DNA from: JADKHC01 sp047600805
Lineage (GTDB): Bacteria > Verrucomicrobiota > Verrucomicrobiia > Opitutales > Opitutaceae
DNA: 64,000 bases
Reading direction: 5' to 3'
NCBI GenBank assembly: GCA_047600805.1
Contig: JASGKG010000001.1
Span: forward strand, 868,001 to 932,000
The notes beneath the pieces were generated by a model. That model searched no databases, was not told where the DNA came from, and saw nothing but the letters and a program-made list of their open reading frames with translations. A program made the position numbers and the translations under genes. Each line of letters begins with the position of its first letter. The stretch's first letter is position 1. Below, one piece after another: positions 61,875 through 64,000 of the stretch.

Positions 61875-63082
61875 TGACCAGCCGCCAAAACCGCGGAGCA
61901 ATTCAACAACCACTCGTTATGGAAACGCATACTCGCAGTCGTGCCACGCGAAAGGAAGACGGTGTAAAGGTGACGGTGAGGCGCCGAACGTGGCGTGCGC
62001 GTTTGGTCCTTATCGTGACGGTGGTCGTTGCTGTCCTCCTGCTCATTCAGCTGGTGATTTCGCCGATCGTGAAGGCGGTGGTGAACAAGAAACTCGCGGC
62101 GATGGAAGGTTATTCAGGGCGCGTCGGCTCCTTGAATATCGCTTTATGGCGTGGAGCGATTTCGGCGGGAGACTTTGTGCTGCGTGAGCGGGGGCGGGAT
62201 GACGAACCACCGGTCGTTAAAGTTCATCGGATTTCGGCGAATCTATCGTGGGTCTCGCTTTTTCACGGGAGGCTGGGTGGCGACCTCTACGTAGACCAGC
62301 CGGAGACGACCTTCGTGAAGCGACGTGAAGTGAATCTCAAAGAGGCGGGTGATAAGGTAGCTCAGAAAACCGAGGAAGCGAAGCAGCAAGTCATGCCTTG
62401 GCGCGACGCCTTGCGACAGATGTTCCCGATCGAAATTGGAAAACTGGAATCGCAGGAAGGCAAAGCGCGCTTCATCGACAAAGCCCATGAGCCGGTCGTC
62501 GACGTCGCGTTGGAGCATATTAAATTGGTCGGCACGGGGCTGAGAACGCAGCAAGACGGCGAGGAACTGCCAGCAAAAGTGGAATTGACCGCAGTGATGA
62601 CCGGAAATGGGAAATTAAAAATCACCGCCCAAGCCGACCCGCTTGCAAAACCGCCGCATTTCAAAACCACGATGGAATTGCAGAGTTTGGATCTCACGGC
62701 GATCAACCCATTGCTGCTGGCCTACGCCGATGCCGATGTTGCGCGAGGAACTTTCGAATTCTTTTTGGAAGTGAACGCGGCGAACGGCGGTTATCAGGGC
62801 TATACCAAGCCGTTCTTCCGCGACTTGGATTTCAAAGCTCCCTCCGTCGAAGGAAAACCTGTGAAGAAGCTGGCGCGCAAAGCGGCTAATGCGGTGGTGG
62901 GGATCTTGAAAAACGACGAGGAAGGCAAGGTCGCAACGAAGGTCCCGTTTTCGGGGACCTTCGACAAGAACCAAGTCGACATCTGGACGACGATTTCGAA
63001 TCTTCTTCGCAACGCCTTTGTACAGGCGCTGAAAGAAGGTTTCGAGGGCGGCGGGAAAGCGAGCGGAGGCGAAGGTAAGTAA
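61874..63082 (+). CDS. DUF748-type membrane-anchored protein
   Basis: The protein of about 402 residues starts with a basic segment, then one transmembrane helix (about residues 39-60), then a long periplasmic domain. The segment VNKKLAAMEGYSGRVGSLNIALWRGAISAGDFVL is the AsmA/DUF748 start, and DLTAINPLLLAYADADVARGTFEFFLEV its end. These proteins are linked to lipid or glycolipid transport and envelope stability. ATG 61874 overlaps the aldo/keto reductase stop; ATG 61919 is an alternative start. Confidence 0.85.
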   Translation: MTSRQNRGAIQQPLVMETHTRSRATRKEDGVKVTVRRRTWRARLVLIVTVVVAVLLLIQLVISPIVKAVVNKKLAAMEGYSGRVGSLNIALWRGAISAGDFVLRERGRDDEPPVVKVHRISANLSWVSLFHGRLGGDLYVDQPETTFVKRREVNLKEAGDKVAQKTEEAKQQVMPWRDALRQMFPIEIGKLESQEGKARFIDKAHEPVVDVALEHIKLVGTGLRTQQDGEELPAKVELTAVMTGNGKLKITAQADPLAKPPHFKTTMELQSLDLTAINPLLLAYADADVARGTFEFFLEVNAANGGYQGYTKPFFRDLDFKAPSVEGKPVKKLARKAANAVVGILKNDEEGKVATKVPFSGTFDKNQVDIWTTISNLLRNAFVQALKEGFEGGGKASGGEGK

Positions 63083-63151
63083 CTTCTCGCCAGCCGAGGC
63101 TTGGCTGAGTGACGAACCAATGTATTGAAGTTTTCCAGAATAGAACATTTA

Positions 63152-63211
63152 CTGCAGCCGGTGCCGGCCCGTTCTCCTCGTGAATAGGGAGACCGCCAAA
63201 GCCGGCTGCAG
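63152..63211. repeat. 10-bp inverted repeat in the end gap of the cluster
   Basis: CTGCAGCCGG (63152-63161) pairs exactly with CCGGCTGCAG (63202-63211). The 40-base loop holds a second possible helix (TCTCC facing GGAGA). It sits between the convergent DUF748 and lamin-tail genes, and could be a terminator, or a structured RNA or repeat element. Confidence 0.5.
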
Positions 63212-63237
63212 GTAGTGAATGACGGGAGTGGGTGGAA

Positions 63238-64000
63238 CTAAAATATCAGGGACCAGCCTTCGCGTTTTGCGTCTTGCCCGGTGTACGAGACTTGATCGAC
63301 CAATTGATCAGAAGGATCGAGAATCGAGATGGTGTCGCCCGTATTGGCCAGGGGAAGTTTGGTGGTTAACGCGATTTGCTGAATCCCGCCTCCGGCGAGA
63401 GTGCCTGTCAGAGGCAAACGACGATTGCTCTTATCGGCCAGTTTCCATCCGTTCAACGAAATGGGCTCTGGCGAACGGTTGAGGAGGGTGACCCTTTCTT
63501 TTCCAGCGTCAGCGCCCAGCGGATTCACAAGCGCAGCGACAATCTTGAGGGCGTTGGCCGATGCTGGCTGCTTTGGCACCGGTGGCGGTGTAGGCGTGGA
63601 GGCGGCACCCTTTTCCTGAATCACCAGATCTTCAGGCGGAAACAAAAGCGAAATGCGGTCCCCGGTGATCCGGATGACGTCGTGCAGGTTGCCGGGTTGT
63701 TGGTTCGGCAAGAGCAGCGCGTCGTCGCGCGTTTTATCGGCCCTCAGCCATTGTTCGAACTCGGCCAATCCGGTATGCCCGGACGAGAAGTAAGTCGTTA
63801 GCCTTCGGTAGAGTTTTGGCCAGATTGCCAGTGTTTCGGCGGCCGCAAGCGTAGGAACTGACGCTGGTTTTTCGACGGTGCCGACGTTGTCGGGCCAGAT
63901 ACTGAGCCCGGCGGTGCGGGCGGCGCGAGCCACATTTCCGAAATGCTGACGCAAATCGAGTGGGAGCGAAGCGTAGAAGGCAGGGTAGACCTCACCGCTG
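63238..64000 (-). CDS. Exported-type protein with C-terminal lamin-tail domain (5' end beyond window)
   Basis: The frame stays open to base 64000 (SGEVYPAFYASLPLDL...), so the start is outside. The visible 254 residues have an N-terminal part (VARAARTAGLSIWPDNVG, LPKLYRRL-like) that reminds me of staphylococcal-nuclease-like proteins. A proline-rich linker follows (STPTPPPVPKQP). The C-terminus is a lamin-tail domain (NRSPEPISLNGWKLADKSNRRLPLTGTLAGGG). Lamin-tail domains on bacterial proteins are usually exported and often appended to nucleases or proteases. The nuclease call is tentative; the lamin-tail call is firm. Confidence 0.65.
   Translation of the reverse strand, partial: SGEVYPAFYASLPLDLRQHFGNVARAARTAGLSIWPDNVGTVEKPASVPTLAAAETLAIWPKLYRRLTTYFSSGHTGLAEFEQWLRADKTRDDALLLPNQQPGNLHDVIRITGDRISLLFPPEDLVIQEKGAASTPTPPPVPKQPASANALKIVAALVNPLGADAGKERVTLLNRSPEPISLNGWKLADKSNRRLPLTGTLAGGGIQQIALTTKLPLANTGDTISILDPSDQLVDQVSYTGQDAKREGWSLIF

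Noticed and set aside
1..64000. tRNA, rRNA, CRISPR array, transposase or phage genes
   Set aside because: No cloverleaf-like sequence, regularly spaced repeats or transposase motifs were found by reading; a dedicated tRNA or repeat scan was not possible.

Overview
The window is a high-GC bacterial chromosome segment with tightly packed operons, many ATGA or one-base start/stop overlaps, and few clear Shine-Dalgarno sites. The content points to a polysaccharide-degrading Verrucomicrobiota bacterium, most likely Opitutaceae-like. The clues are a XylR-type AraC regulator beside xylAB, LacI regulators beside sugar hydrolases, GH95, GH43 and GH9 enzymes, pectinesterase, and LamG and lamin-tail exported proteins. 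This taxonomic placement is inference from gene content. I saw no rRNA, tRNA, CRISPR array, transposase or phage gene.

Layout. Positions 1-7830 hold housekeeping and miscellaneous genes: SDR fragment, RluA-type pseudouridine synthase, M14 peptidase, DUF2127 membrane protein, gltX, a lone ExbD, an amidohydrolase and a GT-C-like membrane protein. Positions 7879-26339 are a plant-polysaccharide locus. It has a large LamG/CARDB exported protein, xylA and xylB divergently arranged, XylR-like and LacI-type regulators, an MFS transporter, an esterase-GH95 fusion, a frameshifted esterase, a pectinesterase, a GH43 enzyme and an outer-membrane-type barrel protein. Together these would release, import and isomerise xylose, fucose and pectin-derived sugars. 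Positions 26454-38782 return to core functions: Asp/Asn hydroxylase-like protein, thrS, cysS, hemB, pyrD, a polysaccharide-export lipoprotein, a strange acidic-tailed protein and a GH9 enzyme.

Positions 39184-63082 hold the most interesting part, an about 24-kb glycoconjugate-type cluster in three blocks. The first (+) runs sugar epimerase, Zn-type dehydrogenase, Gfo/Idh oxidoreductase, GT4, three CgeB-like glycosyltransferases, methyltransferase, ABC exporter and GT9-like protein. The second (-) runs a fourth CgeB-like GT, nucleotidyltransferase, a glycosidase-like protein that looks circularly permuted, inositol-phosphate synthase and histidine phosphatase. The third (+) runs PIG-L deacetylase, GT4, FemAB/CelD-like acyltransferase, aldo/keto reductase and a DUF748 protein. 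The gene set suggests synthesis and export of a small inositol-, amino- or acyl-modified oligosaccharide or glycolipid, with formal resemblance to mycothiol-type chemistry. The product is unknown. The window ends inside a lamin-tail-domain protein on the minus strand.
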